Positions 16,733-25,537 of a stretch of 64,000 nt of DNA are shown here, one piece after another. A program made the translations under genes and the position numbers. The first letter of the stretch is position 1, and each line of letters begins with the position of its first letter. The stretch is from positions 186,001-250,000 of the forward strand of contig CAKZKD010000002.1 in assembly GCA_937121175.1 (NCBI GenBank), read 5' to 3'. A model generated the notes under the pieces. The model did not search any database, was not told the DNA's origin, and saw only the letters and a list, made by a program, of their open reading frames with translations. This stretch comes from an uncultured Flavobacteriales bacterium. Lineage in GTDB: Bacteria > Bacteroidota > Bacteroidia > Flavobacteriales_G > Salibacteraceae.

Positions 16733-17647
16733 TTATTTCTCCAGTTTTTCTCTGTTCCAGTCCGATAAATTAACGGCTGCTTCGTACGTGGTTTGAAGAA
16801 ACTCCATCAACATTTTTTCTGGGTTTTCTGATTGTTGTACGTCTTCATACTTTAGGAAAAACTCACCCATTTCTTCGCTGTAAAAAGCTTCTTTGGGCAA
16901 CACTTTTTGTTCTCCAAATTTGCTGTCACTTGGGTATGCGTAGGCATAAAACGCGGGCATTGGTGAATCTTTTGAGCCGGGCCAAAAACCAGCACTGCTT
17001 ACCTCTTGCGAATAAGCTTCCTGCATTACATCCAAAGGCATATTCGGCATACCGCCTTGGTGCAATGGAGCAGAATTTCCAGAAAAACGTGTAACTGCCA
17101 AATCAAATGCACCCCAAAATAAGTGAACAGGACTGCATTTTCCAATGAACTTGCTGCGAAAAGCATTGAAAACGCAATTTGTTTTAATCATCGCCCTCCA
17201 TAGTGTATTTGCTGCTTTTGGGTCGTAAGTTTTGTTGACCGTATTTTCTGCAAAAGGAATCGCAGGGTCCATTTCGTTTGGTGCTCCGTGAATTTTAATA
17301 TCAATACCGATAGTTGATAGGCTTTGGAACAATTCGTTGTAGAAATCTGCAACCGTTTTGGACTGTAATTTTAGTACAACAGCATCGGTTTCTGAACTTT
17401 CAATTACCAACTCGTGTTTTGTAAAATCGAACTCTATCTGAAACAGTTTACCCTCGAAAGAAATCGCTTGGGTAGAGTAACCCTTTGGAGTGATATACAA
17501 AGCAGCATGCCACGAATGATTTTGCCACGGCATGGTGCTCAAACGAATTTTACCTACAATTTGTAGCCATTGATGTAGGGTTTCGAAAGTGTCCTGAATT
17601 TCAAGAAAATTCAAGACTGGCCATTGTGTGTTGTTTGTGTGTTTCAT
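16733..17647 (-). CDS. DUF5996 family protein
   Basis: 304 residues matching the DUF5996 family by motif: WPVLNFLEIQDTFETLHQW at the start, GKIRLSTMPWQNHSWH, GKCSPVHLFWGAFDLAVTRFSG (about 169-190) and the C-terminal EVSSAGFWPGS, FYAYAYP segments. The function of the family is not known. Its start is one base after the pirin stop, so it is translated from the same mRNA as pirin and lies downstream of it. Confidence 0.85.
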   Translation of the reverse strand: MKHTNNTQWPVLNFLEIQDTFETLHQWLQIVGKIRLSTMPWQNHSWHAALYITPKGYSTQAISFEGKLFQIEFDFTKHELVIESSETDAVVLKLQSKTVADFYNELFQSLSTIGIDIKIHGAPNEMDPAIPFAENTVNKTYDPKAANTLWRAMIKTNCVFNAFRSKFIGKCSPVHLFWGAFDLAVTRFSGNSAPLHQGGMPNMPLDVMQEAYSQEVSSAGFWPGSKDSPMPAFYAYAYPSDSKFGEQKVLPKEAFYSEEMGEFFLKYEDVQQSENPEKMLMEFLQTTYEAAVNLSDWNREKLEK

Positions 17648-17648
17648 G

Positions 17649-18662
17649 TTATTTTATTTCTTCATGTCCATTACTGTGCAAGGCAAAACGCCCTTTTTCT
17701 TTTGGGTGAACCACTTCAACTTCTGCCCACGGCCAGCCACCGAATTGGGTTTTTCGGTAGTCTTGCATTGCCTCGTTAATTTCTTGGTCTGTATTCATTA
17801 CAAACGGACCGTATTTGGCAACAGGTTCACCAATTGGATTGCCTTCCAAAATTAAAAAGTAAGCGTCTTCACTGCCGTTTTTAATCGTAATGTCTTCACC
17901 AGCTAACGCCACAATTGCGTGATTTGATTCAATGGTTTGCGCATCAATATCTATTGAATTTCCTTTGTAGAAAAAGATAGAACGGTTTGCCGAAGCACTC
18001 GTTTTCTTCAATGTCCATTGAGCGTCAGCTTCCATTTTAACGGTGTAAACTGCTACCGCATTTTCAGCCTTAGCTGCCCACGAATCTGGTGTAGATTCCA
18101 ATGCTTTTACGTCGCCAATTTTTCCAGCGATTACGTCCACATAGGTTTTACGGCCTTCTTCATCGGTTTCTTCCACTTTGGGAACATCCTCGTTCCACAA
18201 CATTTTGAAATGAGGTTCCACCATTTTGGAAGCTCTAGGTAGATTCAACCAAACTTGAAAAATCTCCAAAGGATTCCCTTTGTTTTCGTTAACCAACGGA
18301 AACATTTCGGAATGCTGAATACCTTTTCCGGCGGTCATCCACTGCACGTCTCCGCCCATAAAACGTCCGGCTGCACCCAATGAATCCGAATGGTCAACGA
18401 CACCTTCTTTGTTTATCGTTATGGTTTCAAATCCGCGATGCGGGTGATAGGGAAAGCCCGGAATGTTAGTTCCGTGATACATTCTCCAACCGTCTTTTAT
18501 GGTAAAATCTTGACCTACATTTCTGCCTTTGAGCTCGTCGAAAGTTACGCCCTGTTTGGAGTCGCCAGCAGGATACTCGTCTCGGTGATAAGCACAAAAT
18601 AAAAATGGGTCTTGGGTTTGCCAGGGGAATCCTAAGGGTTCAATTCGTACTATATTTTTCAT
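17649..18662 (-). CDS. Pirin family protein (cupin)
   Basis: 337 residues with the pirin N-terminal cupin. The metal ligands are visible as HPHRGFET (His73, His75) and GIQHSEM (His117, Glu119). Pirins are metal-dependent; some open the quercetin ring, others bind regulators. Downstream is DUF5996 (1-base gap) and upstream, 86 bases away on the same strand, is a Crp/Fnr regulator, a frequent neighbour of pirin genes. Confidence 0.93.
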   Translation of the reverse strand: MKNIVRIEPLGFPWQTQDPFLFCAYHRDEYPAGDSKQGVTFDELKGRNVGQDFTIKDGWRMYHGTNIPGFPYHPHRGFETITINKEGVVDHSDSLGAAGRFMGGDVQWMTAGKGIQHSEMFPLVNENKGNPLEIFQVWLNLPRASKMVEPHFKMLWNEDVPKVEETDEEGRKTYVDVIAGKIGDVKALESTPDSWAAKAENAVAVYTVKMEADAQWTLKKTSASANRSIFFYKGNSIDIDAQTIESNHAIVALAGEDITIKNGSEDAYFLILEGNPIGEPVAKYGPFVMNTDQEINEAMQDYRKTQFGGWPWAEVEVVHPKEKGRFALHSNGHEEIK

Positions 18663-18748
18663 CGTTCTTTAATCTAAATCTTTTGTCAAAGCTCGTCACT
18701 TCTTAGCTCAAATGCCTTAACCTAGATTAAGAAATGAAAGCGCTGGGT

Positions 18749-19288
18749 TTATTTCCCTTTGGCGATTTGACCCCTTATTTTGCTCAACGCTTCTGGAGTT
18801 ATGCCTAGGTACGAGGCAATCATGCGTTGGGGAACGCGGTTAACGAGTTTTGGAAATGACTTTAAAAATGTGCTGTAGCGTTCCTGGGCCGAAACACTCA
18901 TGAGCATAATCACTCGTTTTTGTAAAACAGCAATTCTACGCGCGAGCAAGTTGGCGTTTTCTCGTAATTGTTGTTCAGATAAATCGGCTAGCTTAAAGCA
19001 TTTTCGGTCGAACACAACAATTTCTGAATCTTCTATACAGTCGATAAATAGCTCGGCAGGGTGGTTAAATTCTTGGGAGTCAATATCCGCAATTATCCAT
19101 CCTTCTGAGGCAAATGAAAAGATGTGTTCCTTACCTTTTTCATCAATGGTATAGCTTCTCAACAGACCTTTTTCAATATAAAAAGCCAGTGAACTTTCGT
19201 CTCCTTCGCGCAACAGCATCTCGCCCTTTTTAACGAAACGAGTTTTTGCGTTTTTATCGAGGTTCAGTATGTCGTTTAGGCCTTGCAA
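18749..19288 (-). CDS. Crp/Fnr-family transcriptional regulator
   Basis: 179 residues: an N-terminal cyclic-nucleotide-binding-like domain (GEMLLREGDESSLAFYIEKGLLR, about 22-45) and a C-terminal HTH (RMIASYLGITPEALSKIRGQ region, about 154-174). It has no Fnr-type cysteine cluster at the N-terminus. It probably controls the pirin-DUF5996 pair that follows it; that link is inferred from position. Confidence 0.88.
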   Translation of the reverse strand: MQGLNDILNLDKNAKTRFVKKGEMLLREGDESSLAFYIEKGLLRSYTIDEKGKEHIFSFASEGWIIADIDSQEFNHPAELFIDCIEDSEIVVFDRKCFKLADLSEQQLRENANLLARRIAVLQKRVIMLMSVSAQERYSTFLKSFPKLVNRVPQRMIASYLGITPEALSKIRGQIAKGK

Positions 19289-19360
19289 GGGTGTTTTGTT
19301 TTAGAGGTAAACTGTGGCTTGCAAAATAAGAATGTTTAGGTGTTGTTGGTGTTGGTCTTA

Positions 19361-19398
19361 AAACCAAAAAGCCCGATTCCGAGAATACGGAACAGGGC
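19361..19398 (-). terminator. Rho-independent terminator downstream of the SRPBCC gene
   Basis: On the minus strand, GCCCTGTTCCG pairs with CGGAATCGGGC around a TATTCT loop and is followed by TTTTTGGTTT. It lies 204 bases after the SRPBCC stop, so the transcript includes the repeat at 19458-19556. Confidence 0.65.
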
Positions 19399-19457
19399 CT
19401 TTATTTATTAGGTGGTGTATGAGAATATGAGAAAAATCAATAACATATTCCGAAGTC

Positions 19458-19556
19458 GTCATTCTGAACTCGTTTCAGAACCGACGAAGGAGCTCAGCGG
19501 AGCTAATCTCGTTATTCACGGCTTCACTTGAGATGCTGAAATAAATTCAGCATGAC
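19458..19556. repeat. 99-bp inverted-repeat element (GTCATTCTGAA type)
   Basis: Left arm GTCATTCTGAACTCGTTTCAG and right arm CTGAAATAAATTCAGCATGAC are imperfect complements around a GC-richer centre. It is of a different family from the CGTCATTCC elements. It occupies most of the 313-base gap between the Crp/Fnr and SRPBCC genes. Confidence 0.65.
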
Positions 19557-19601
19557 CCCACTATAGTTTAGAACAAGAACTTTTTAAATCCAAAGCAGAA
19601 C

Positions 19602-20192
19602 CTAAGCAGCCTGCTTAGTTTTTTTAGCCAATTGAGCCACCCGTGATTTTTTAGCTTCAGATTGCTGACCTGTTTCTGCATAAACTTTAGCATCGTTTAG
19701 CACAGTATCGAGCGTTTTTCCCATTTTCTTTTCCATCATACCGTTCATCATGGTACCCATTAATCCTTTTGAGCGAAACTCTGCTTTCATAACCAATTTG
19801 GAATGCGTATCGTCAATAGCAACAACCGTCCAATCGTTAGCAGCTTTAGTTACGAATGAAGGCATTCCACTATTTACTTCGTAAGCCAAGTTCATTTGTT
19901 GTGCATTGTACTTAGTAAGCGATTCACTTATAGAACTAAACCCTTTGACGTTTACGTCACAAAAGCGCTCGCTGCATACCGCCCCTTCAAATTCCGATTG
20001 ACCTTTTCCTGTTGCGTGGTCAACGTTTGACGACCATTTATAGACTTCAATAAATCCGGGCCCAACCATTTTCCAAAGTTCTGCTGCCGATACGTTTATA
20101 GTAATTTCTCTTTCTAAATCAAATCCTTTTTGTGCCATAGTGTTTGTGTTTAATGTGAATAATGCAATGCTTAACCAGAGTAATCGTTTCAT
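19602..20192 (-). CDS. SRPBCC-family (START-like) exported protein
   Basis: 196 residues with a signal peptide (cleavage after NTMAQ, about residue 21). The body follows the SRPBCC/polyketide-cyclase pattern: REITINVSAAELWKMVG opening strand, a mid-protein SKLVMKAEF strand and a long C-terminal helix with Lys/Ala-rich end. Such proteins bind hydrophobic ligands; being exported is less usual. It lies downstream of an AraC-type regulator (71-base gap), which may control it. Confidence 0.75.
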   Translation of the reverse strand: MKRLLWLSIALFTLNTNTMAQKGFDLEREITINVSAAELWKMVGPGFIEVYKWSSNVDHATGKGQSEFEGAVCSERFCDVNVKGFSSISESLTKYNAQQMNLAYEVNSGMPSFVTKAANDWTVVAIDDTHSKLVMKAEFRSKGLMGTMMNGMMEKKMGKTLDTVLNDAKVYAETGQQSEAKKSRVAQLAKKTKQAA

Positions 20193-20263
20193 AATTTTTA
20201 GTTTTAAATTAACGATTCAAAGGTCTGACTATCAACCTGTAAACACTTTCTGTAAAAGGTCGA

Positions 20264-21130
20264 TTACTTGCTGATTTGGGTTAATCGAAAGTTCTTGGGA
20301 GAAGTAGCGTACTTTTCTGAAAAGCTGGCAGAAAAGGTAGTGATGTCTTGAAAACCGACATCAAATGCAATCGCCGAAACAGAGTCGTTGTTGCAAAGTA
20401 ACCGTAGTGCAGCTTCTTCTAATCGTCTGGTTTTTATATGCCGCGCTGGTGACTCGTTGTACACTTTTTTGAATTCCCGTTTAAAGGTAGACAGCGACAT
20501 ATGACAGATAAATGCCAGTTGGTCTAGCGAAAGTTGGTTAAACATATTTTTTTCTATCGTCTCTTTAAATACCGCATTTACAGGACGAAAAATATCGGAA
20601 AGCAGTTTGCGAATGTTCTCATGGTTTTGAGATTTTAGCAAGATAAGCATTAGCTCTTTGAGCTTTAATATGCCCAACTCTTCGTCTAGTGCTTCAGGTT
20701 GTTCAAAGTACAGCACTAGGTTGCTCATATATTGCTCTACCAACTGATTACCAATAAGTTTTTTGGGTGGGGTTGGTTTGTTAGGCTGGTTGGTTTGACT
20801 CCCCTCCTTTTGAATAAAAGAAGGCACTTCGTTTTTGTAAATGGTTTTGAGCAGTTCAGGATAGAGATAAATGGCAATGGCCTCGCATTCTTCAGAACCC
20901 TCAGCCGCTACATATCGCTGAACGTAGTTGTTGCAGTTTTTGAGCACCGCTTCTTTTTCGCCAAGGTCAATTTTTCCGCGTGAATCAAAACTTTGCATGC
21001 TGCCCTGCACCATGTAAAAGAAACAGGCAAAGTCTTTTATGGCACCGTCCATATCCATTGGCGGCCTAAACCGAGCCTTTTGAAACAAAGGCATTCCCTT
21101 AAACTCAATGATGTTACTTTCCAGAATCAT
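20264..21130 (-). CDS. AraC-family transcriptional regulator
   Basis: 288 residues with a C-terminal double HTH (about 190-285): LDQLAFICHMSLSTFKREFKK and, in the second helix pair, VSAIAFDVGFQDITTFSASFSEKYATSPKNFR. The N-terminal part is a cupin-like sensing domain. It precedes the SRPBCC gene on the same strand. Confidence 0.93.
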   Translation of the reverse strand: MILESNIIEFKGMPLFQKARFRPPMDMDGAIKDFACFFYMVQGSMQSFDSRGKIDLGEKEAVLKNCNNYVQRYVAAEGSEECEAIAIYLYPELLKTIYKNEVPSFIQKEGSQTNQPNKPTPPKKLIGNQLVEQYMSNLVLYFEQPEALDEELGILKLKELMLILLKSQNHENIRKLLSDIFRPVNAVFKETIEKNMFNQLSLDQLAFICHMSLSTFKREFKKVYNESPARHIKTRRLEEAALRLLCNNDSVSAIAFDVGFQDITTFSASFSEKYATSPKNFRLTQISK

Positions 21131-21248
21131 AGGGCAATGTTAGGGTATTGATTGGAGTTGGACTTTCTGAAAAGGGTCAAAATGTCGGAGTATAATAGAA
21201 ATAAGTTTTAACAGAAGAACTATTTAGGTCACAATTTTAATCCCTTGG

Positions 21249-21737
21249 TTATTCAAGTATTTTTTTTGTTGTCGTTGACTTTGAATCAGAGTGAATTAAC
21301 GTTTTAATTAAAGTGAAGTTAATATCGCTTTGTTCTATGTACGCATAGGTTTGGGGCGGAGAAAACTTTGGTAGAATTTGTCTTAACATTTTCAAGGACA
21401 CGGATTGATTAAAAATCTGTTTTACTTCTGTTAATTCAATGCCAAAAGCTTTTGTTGAGTCTCCATAATACATATTAAACTCTTGTTCTGTTATGCCTGT
21501 TTTCTTACTATGGTTAGCCCAAAGAGATTTAGGGTTTGACTCTATAATATGTTCAATTTTACCGATACCCCAGAGCTCTTTTATTGGTGTCGTAACGTAA
21601 ATAAGAATAACACTGCCTTTGCCAGCTTTTTTTGGCGCTGCTTTGCGCAACTCCATGGTTTTTTCACCACTTAAAATTTTTTCAGCAAACTCCGGTTTTA
21701 CCGAGATTAACAATAAACTTTTGTGTTTTGTTATCAT
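21249..21737 (-). CDS. ASCH-domain protein (PUA-like fold), third gene of the ART/PIN operon
   Basis: 162 residues. The opening SVKPEFAEKILSGEKTMELRK is the classic ASCH motif, with the Lys/Glu/Arg residues that bind RNA or a nucleotide; GSVILIYVTTPIKELWGIGKI continues the barrel. ASCH domains are predicted RNA-binding or base-modifying modules. It overlaps the stop of the GNAT-PIN-ASCH gene by 4 bases (ATGA), so the two are translationally coupled. The C-terminal half of that larger protein is a divergent relative of this one. The role is unknown. Confidence 0.85.
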   Translation of the reverse strand: MITKHKSLLLISVKPEFAEKILSGEKTMELRKAAPKKAGKGSVILIYVTTPIKELWGIGKIEHIIESNPKSLWANHSKKTGITEQEFNMYYGDSTKAFGIELTEVKQIFNQSVSLKMLRQILPKFSPPQTYAYIEQSDINFTLIKTLIHSDSKSTTTKKILE

Positions 21738-23758
21738 TGCTTCATGCCCTCCGCATATATAGAAAGGAAGGTTTTTTGAGATATTTTAATTGGGGATAAA
21801 GGCATGAATTTTTTTCTTTCAAAGTCGCTAAAGATAGTTTCTATTCTTTTTAGTGAGATGTTCTTTTCAAAAAGTTCTGTGTCTGAAAAGATAAAAGCCA
21901 TAATGTTTTCTTTATCCCCAGCTGTTTTAGCAATATCCGACCACTCATAAATACCTAAGTCTTCAAATTGCTTAAAGAGTTTTTTTGGTTTTCCAATGAA
22001 AACCTCATCAATATAAGAACATGCACATATACAACCTTTGGTTTTAGTTGATTTGTTTTCACTAATGTACCACAGAACTCGGGAAGGTGCTTTTAATATT
22101 TGTGGCCTTGCAGAGCGGTAATAGACATTTTCTCTATTTAACAAGAGCTCATATGTCGGTTCAAATAAAGAAAGCTTCTCCTCTGACTTATCATAAAAAA
22201 GCTGCTCTGCCCATTGTGGCTTTATTGACACTATGAAAGTTGGTATTTCAAGGTCAAATATTTTAAGTGGGAATAACTGTCTTTCAAGTTGGTAATTGTT
22301 TTTAAAGTTATTATCCACCTTAGGGTTGCTTTGTTCATTATTTTCTGCATTTATTTCATTTAATTGCTTAATCCCCTTATAACTTCGTTTTGACCAACTG
22401 GAATTAGCTACAGAAAAATGAGCGTCTTTTAGTAATTTCTCAAATTCATTATCTAATTGTTTTTCAGTAATCTTAATTAGAGTTCTATTTTCTTTTAAGC
22501 TAGTAAGTATTGCTTTGTATAATAAATGTTTAATAAGTGTTGATTTTATTGTGCCCTTTAAAGCTCTAATTATAGGTATGGTAAGCTGTCCCTCTTCCGT
22601 TCTATCATAAACAACTAATGCTAAATTTTTTTCTTCTCTTGTGATTGAAACAACTTCAAATTTTTCTGGAAAAGAGACGGCATCTCTAATAATTTTTTGC
22701 AATACGTTTTTCTTTTCGTTTGCCTTTAGAAAAATATTAATGTATTGCTCTATGTTCTTGAATGTGATACAACTTGAATTAATTTGAGTTCCAATTAATC
22801 GTTTTGGTTTGTACTTGGCCTCCTGGGTAATTTCATCTATGTATGTTATGAATTCACTTGGCCTTAGCAGTATTAGGCCATACTGTATAAAAAAAGTTTT
22901 ATTATTAAGTAAGTATGAGTCTCTAGTAATGAAGTAAGCCGCGCCTCCAGTGATTGCGTATGCTAGGTGATTAATATCTGAATGGTCATTGTCATTCTTT
23001 AATTTGAATTCTTTTTTTAGGCCTGATACAACGGAATTAAAATCTTGTTCATTACGAAAGGGCAAAAGTTGAAAATTAGAAATGTGCTTTCTATTTGCTT
23101 CTTTTATATCATTAGTTGAACCCCTATTTATTTCAACATAAATTTCTCGAGTAACATATAACACAGCTTCGCTTGTTATCCAATCACTATTCAGCGCGAG
23201 GCTTTCTTTTTCTCTTTCTTCTTTAATGTCTAGAAAGATATTCGTGTCGATTACCGCTACAGTCTTATTTTTTAGTTCATAATCTGATATTTGAGATAAT
23301 AAATCATTTGTGTTTTGGGGGAACCACCAAACAGTTAATGGAAGCCCTTTTTTACTGCGCCCCACTTTTTCTTTAATTGGAACGAATTTGCACTTCTCCC
23401 AGAAAGCATTAATTCCATAATCATTTCTACAGCTTAATTTAATACCGTCATATTGCTTTGTATTGTTTTTCAAGTACTGAATGAGATTATAAGCTATGTT
23501 GTTGCCTCTAAACGAATTATTAACGCAACAATGAACGATAGTGACCTTATTGTAGGATACTCTGTAGAGTAAATAACCTTGTAGTTCTTTTGTGTTTTTC
23601 TCAAATGAACCAAATAGTTGATTTTCGGAGGCATACTTTTCGAATGCCATTTTCGGCAAAAAACCTAGTGTTTTAGAGTTGTCATCCCCTAATTTCACAG
23701 CACTATGAAACTCTTCACTATTGATATTATTAATGGGTTGTATATCTAGTAAACTCAT
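21734..23758 (-). CDS. GNAT-PIN-ASCH fusion protein (predicted acetyltransferase/ribonuclease)
   Basis: 674 residues with recognisable parts in order: a GNAT acetyltransferase (about 20-145; acetyl-CoA loop FRGNNIA at 83-89), a PIN-type nuclease (about 167-300; Asp171 in VIDTNIFLD, Glu209, Asp261 in DHSDINHLAYA, Asp280 in FITRD), a second GNAT-like half (about 385-470), and a C-terminal ASCH-like domain (about 507-674, starting FIVSIKPQWAEQLF). All four PIN acids are present, so RNase activity is plausible. It starts 25 bases after the ART-like gene and is coupled to the ASCH gene. Base composition is AT-richer than in neighbouring genes. The domains point to a toxin or RNA-targeting defence role, which is inference. 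Confidence 0.8.
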   Translation of the reverse strand: MSLLDIQPINNINSEEFHSAVKLGDDNSKTLGFLPKMAFEKYASENQLFGSFEKNTKELQGYLLYRVSYNKVTIVHCCVNNSFRGNNIAYNLIQYLKNNTKQYDGIKLSCRNDYGINAFWEKCKFVPIKEKVGRSKKGLPLTVWWFPQNTNDLLSQISDYELKNKTVAVIDTNIFLDIKEEREKESLALNSDWITSEAVLYVTREIYVEINRGSTNDIKEANRKHISNFQLLPFRNEQDFNSVVSGLKKEFKLKNDNDHSDINHLAYAITGGAAYFITRDSYLLNNKTFFIQYGLILLRPSEFITYIDEITQEAKYKPKRLIGTQINSSCITFKNIEQYINIFLKANEKKNVLQKIIRDAVSFPEKFEVVSITREEKNLALVVYDRTEEGQLTIPIIRALKGTIKSTLIKHLLYKAILTSLKENRTLIKITEKQLDNEFEKLLKDAHFSVANSSWSKRSYKGIKQLNEINAENNEQSNPKVDNNFKNNYQLERQLFPLKIFDLEIPTFIVSIKPQWAEQLFYDKSEEKLSLFEPTYELLLNRENVYYRSARPQILKAPSRVLWYISENKSTKTKGCICACSYIDEVFIGKPKKLFKQFEDLGIYEWSDIAKTAGDKENIMAFIFSDTELFEKNISLKRIETIFSDFERKKFMPLSPIKISQKTFLSIYAEGMKQ

Positions 23759-23783
23759 TTTGAAACTGATATTGTTGTCAAAT

Positions 23784-24503
23784 TTAAAATCTATTGTTAA
23801 TCTCTTCGAGGACTACAACATTGGTGGTCAAATTGACGTCTTTTACAATGAATTTGGTGCCACTAATAAAAACAACTTCTTTTTCAGATTTGGAGAAAGT
23901 AATGTTCTTTAAGTCTCTGGAACGGCTATTACTGCTAGTGGATATTAGAAACTGAAAGCCTGTTTTATAGTCAGACCATCGACTTTTGTCTTTATGACTT
24001 GACATGTAGTCATGGCATGTTATTGTACTCCCAATATTTTTGAAATAATACTCCAAAGCTTTTTTTACCCCACCATCTGGATTGTTTACATCTCTGTAAA
24101 CTCTATCGTTGTTAAGCGCCGGCAGCTTTAAAAGAGCACTATTAAATAATCGAATATACTCTTCAATATCTTTGTCTAAATTTTTTGGTGAATTCCTTAA
24201 ATTAGAGTTGACAGGGCCATGTATACTATGGTTTGTGTACATATAAATTATTGAAGCTTCTTCGGCAGATAGGTCATGAAGCTTAATTGCTTCTAAGTTC
24301 TCTCCAGATTCCGTTGAAACACCAAATTCATGATTTTCAAGTTTTTTTAAAAACGCTTCATGTCTTTCTTTATATGGATTTCGTTGCTCTTCACAGAAAA
24401 TTGCCCCATGGTCAAATTCAAGTGATTCTTGTAATCGTTTTTCATTTGCCTCATCGAAATAACTAAATAGTGCTTCTAATTTAGAATGTCTTGATTGATG
24501 CAT
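23784..24503 (-). CDS. Predicted mono-ADP-ribosyltransferase (ADP-ribosyl exotoxin fold)
   Basis: 239 residues, no signal peptide. From residue 85 it follows the R-S-E transferase layout: IIYMYTNHSIHGPVNSNLR (helix before the active site), RVYRD with the NAD-binding Arg137, YMSS (166-169) at the STS position, and SEKEVVFISGTKFIV with the catalytic Glu207-x-Glu209. The order, spacing and ending strand match the ADPrib_exo_Tox family. I cannot confirm it without a profile search. It is the first gene of the operon, 25 bases before the GNAT-PIN-ASCH gene. Intracellular placement suggests a host-directed or phage-directed enzyme rather than a secreted toxin. Confidence 0.7.
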   Translation of the reverse strand: MHQSRHSKLEALFSYFDEANEKRLQESLEFDHGAIFCEEQRNPYKERHEAFLKKLENHEFGVSTESGENLEAIKLHDLSAEEASIIYMYTNHSIHGPVNSNLRNSPKNLDKDIEEYIRLFNSALLKLPALNNDRVYRDVNNPDGGVKKALEYYFKNIGSTITCHDYMSSHKDKSRWSDYKTGFQFLISTSSNSRSRDLKNITFSKSEKEVVFISGTKFIVKDVNLTTNVVVLEEINNRF

Positions 24504-24641
24504 ACGAGTGTAATTGAAAATTTCCCTTTTAAATATTAAGAGAATAAGTTTGGATTAACTGTTCTGATTGAACCAAACTAAATTACGAAAAGTGAGCCTG
24601 TATTTTACCGCTTTCTTCAACAATTGTGCGCTAGCGAGCGG

Positions 24642-25526
24642 CTACAAAAACCGCAAGCCGAGTTCTCTTTCAGCGTATTCCCACAGTTGTTTGCCTATGG
24701 TTTCGTCTTGGGCGTAAGCTGAGATAAAAGCTGGGGCTGGTAAACCTGTCATTTCACCTTCACCGTTTGGTCCAATATAGCTTCCGCCTTCGATGTGTTC
24801 GGTTGCGGCACATAGGGTAGAGTAGGCTCCTTGGTTGGCGCTCATGTGCGGAAATTCGTCAATCATTTCGGGTTTGTCGGTTCTCAATAACTCCGTTTTA
24901 CTGATACCTGGGTGTGCTCCGACGGAAAGAATGTTGAGGTTGTTTTTTTCCAGTCGACGTTGCAGTTCTAAGGTAAAAATGAGGTCGGCTACTTTGCTTT
25001 GTCCGTATTCGCGGAATTTATCGAAGGGCTTTTCGAGCTTAAGGTTATGAAAGTCTATCACACCATTTTTGTGGGCGATGCTACTTAGGGTAACCACGCG
25101 GCTATTGGGGGTTTGCCTTAGCAAAGGAAACAAGTGCGTCGTAAGGGCAAAATGAGCCATAAAGTTGACGCCAAATTGCAATTCGTAGCCGTCTTTGGTT
25201 TTGCTGGCGGGCGGAAACATAACGCCTGCATTGTTTATTAATGCATCAAGTCGGTTGTGTTTTTCGACGATACTTTTTGCGAAAATGGTGACGGAGGCGA
25301 TGTTCGATAAATCGACAATACCGGCTTCTACCTTGGCGTTGGGAACGGTGTGTTTGATATCCGAAAGGGCTTGTTCAATTTTATCGGCATTTCTACCGGC
25401 TAAAATTACGTGGGCGTTTTTTTGTGCCAATTCGAGCGCAGTTTGAAACCCCAATCCGGTATTGGCACCGGTAATTAGGAATACTTTGCCCGTTTGGTCT
25501 GTAAGGTGTTTTGTTGTCCAATCCAT
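24642..25526 (-). CDS. SDR-family oxidoreductase (retinol-dehydrogenase-like)
   Basis: 294 residues with TGANTGLGFQTA (NAD(P) loop, about 19-30), NNAGVMFPP and the catalytic YGQSK (YxxxK), so a normal SDR. It is 11 bases downstream of the NTF2-like gene, and the pair diverges from an HxlR regulator. The substrate is unknown; HxlR-controlled SDRs often answer to electrophiles or aromatic compounds. Confidence 0.9.
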   Translation of the reverse strand: MDWTTKHLTDQTGKVFLITGANTGLGFQTALELAQKNAHVILAGRNADKIEQALSDIKHTVPNAKVEAGIVDLSNIASVTIFAKSIVEKHNRLDALINNAGVMFPPASKTKDGYELQFGVNFMAHFALTTHLFPLLRQTPNSRVVTLSSIAHKNGVIDFHNLKLEKPFDKFREYGQSKVADLIFTLELQRRLEKNNLNILSVGAHPGISKTELLRTDKPEMIDEFPHMSANQGAYSTLCAATEHIEGGSYIGPNGEGEMTGLPAPAFISAYAQDETIGKQLWEYAERELGLRFL

Positions 25527-25537
25527 ATTGTCGTTTT

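Noticed and set aside
21249..24503. Prophage or integrated element around the ART/PIN operon
   Set aside because: No integrase, tRNA attachment site or phage structural gene is seen; only composition and gene content suggest transfer.
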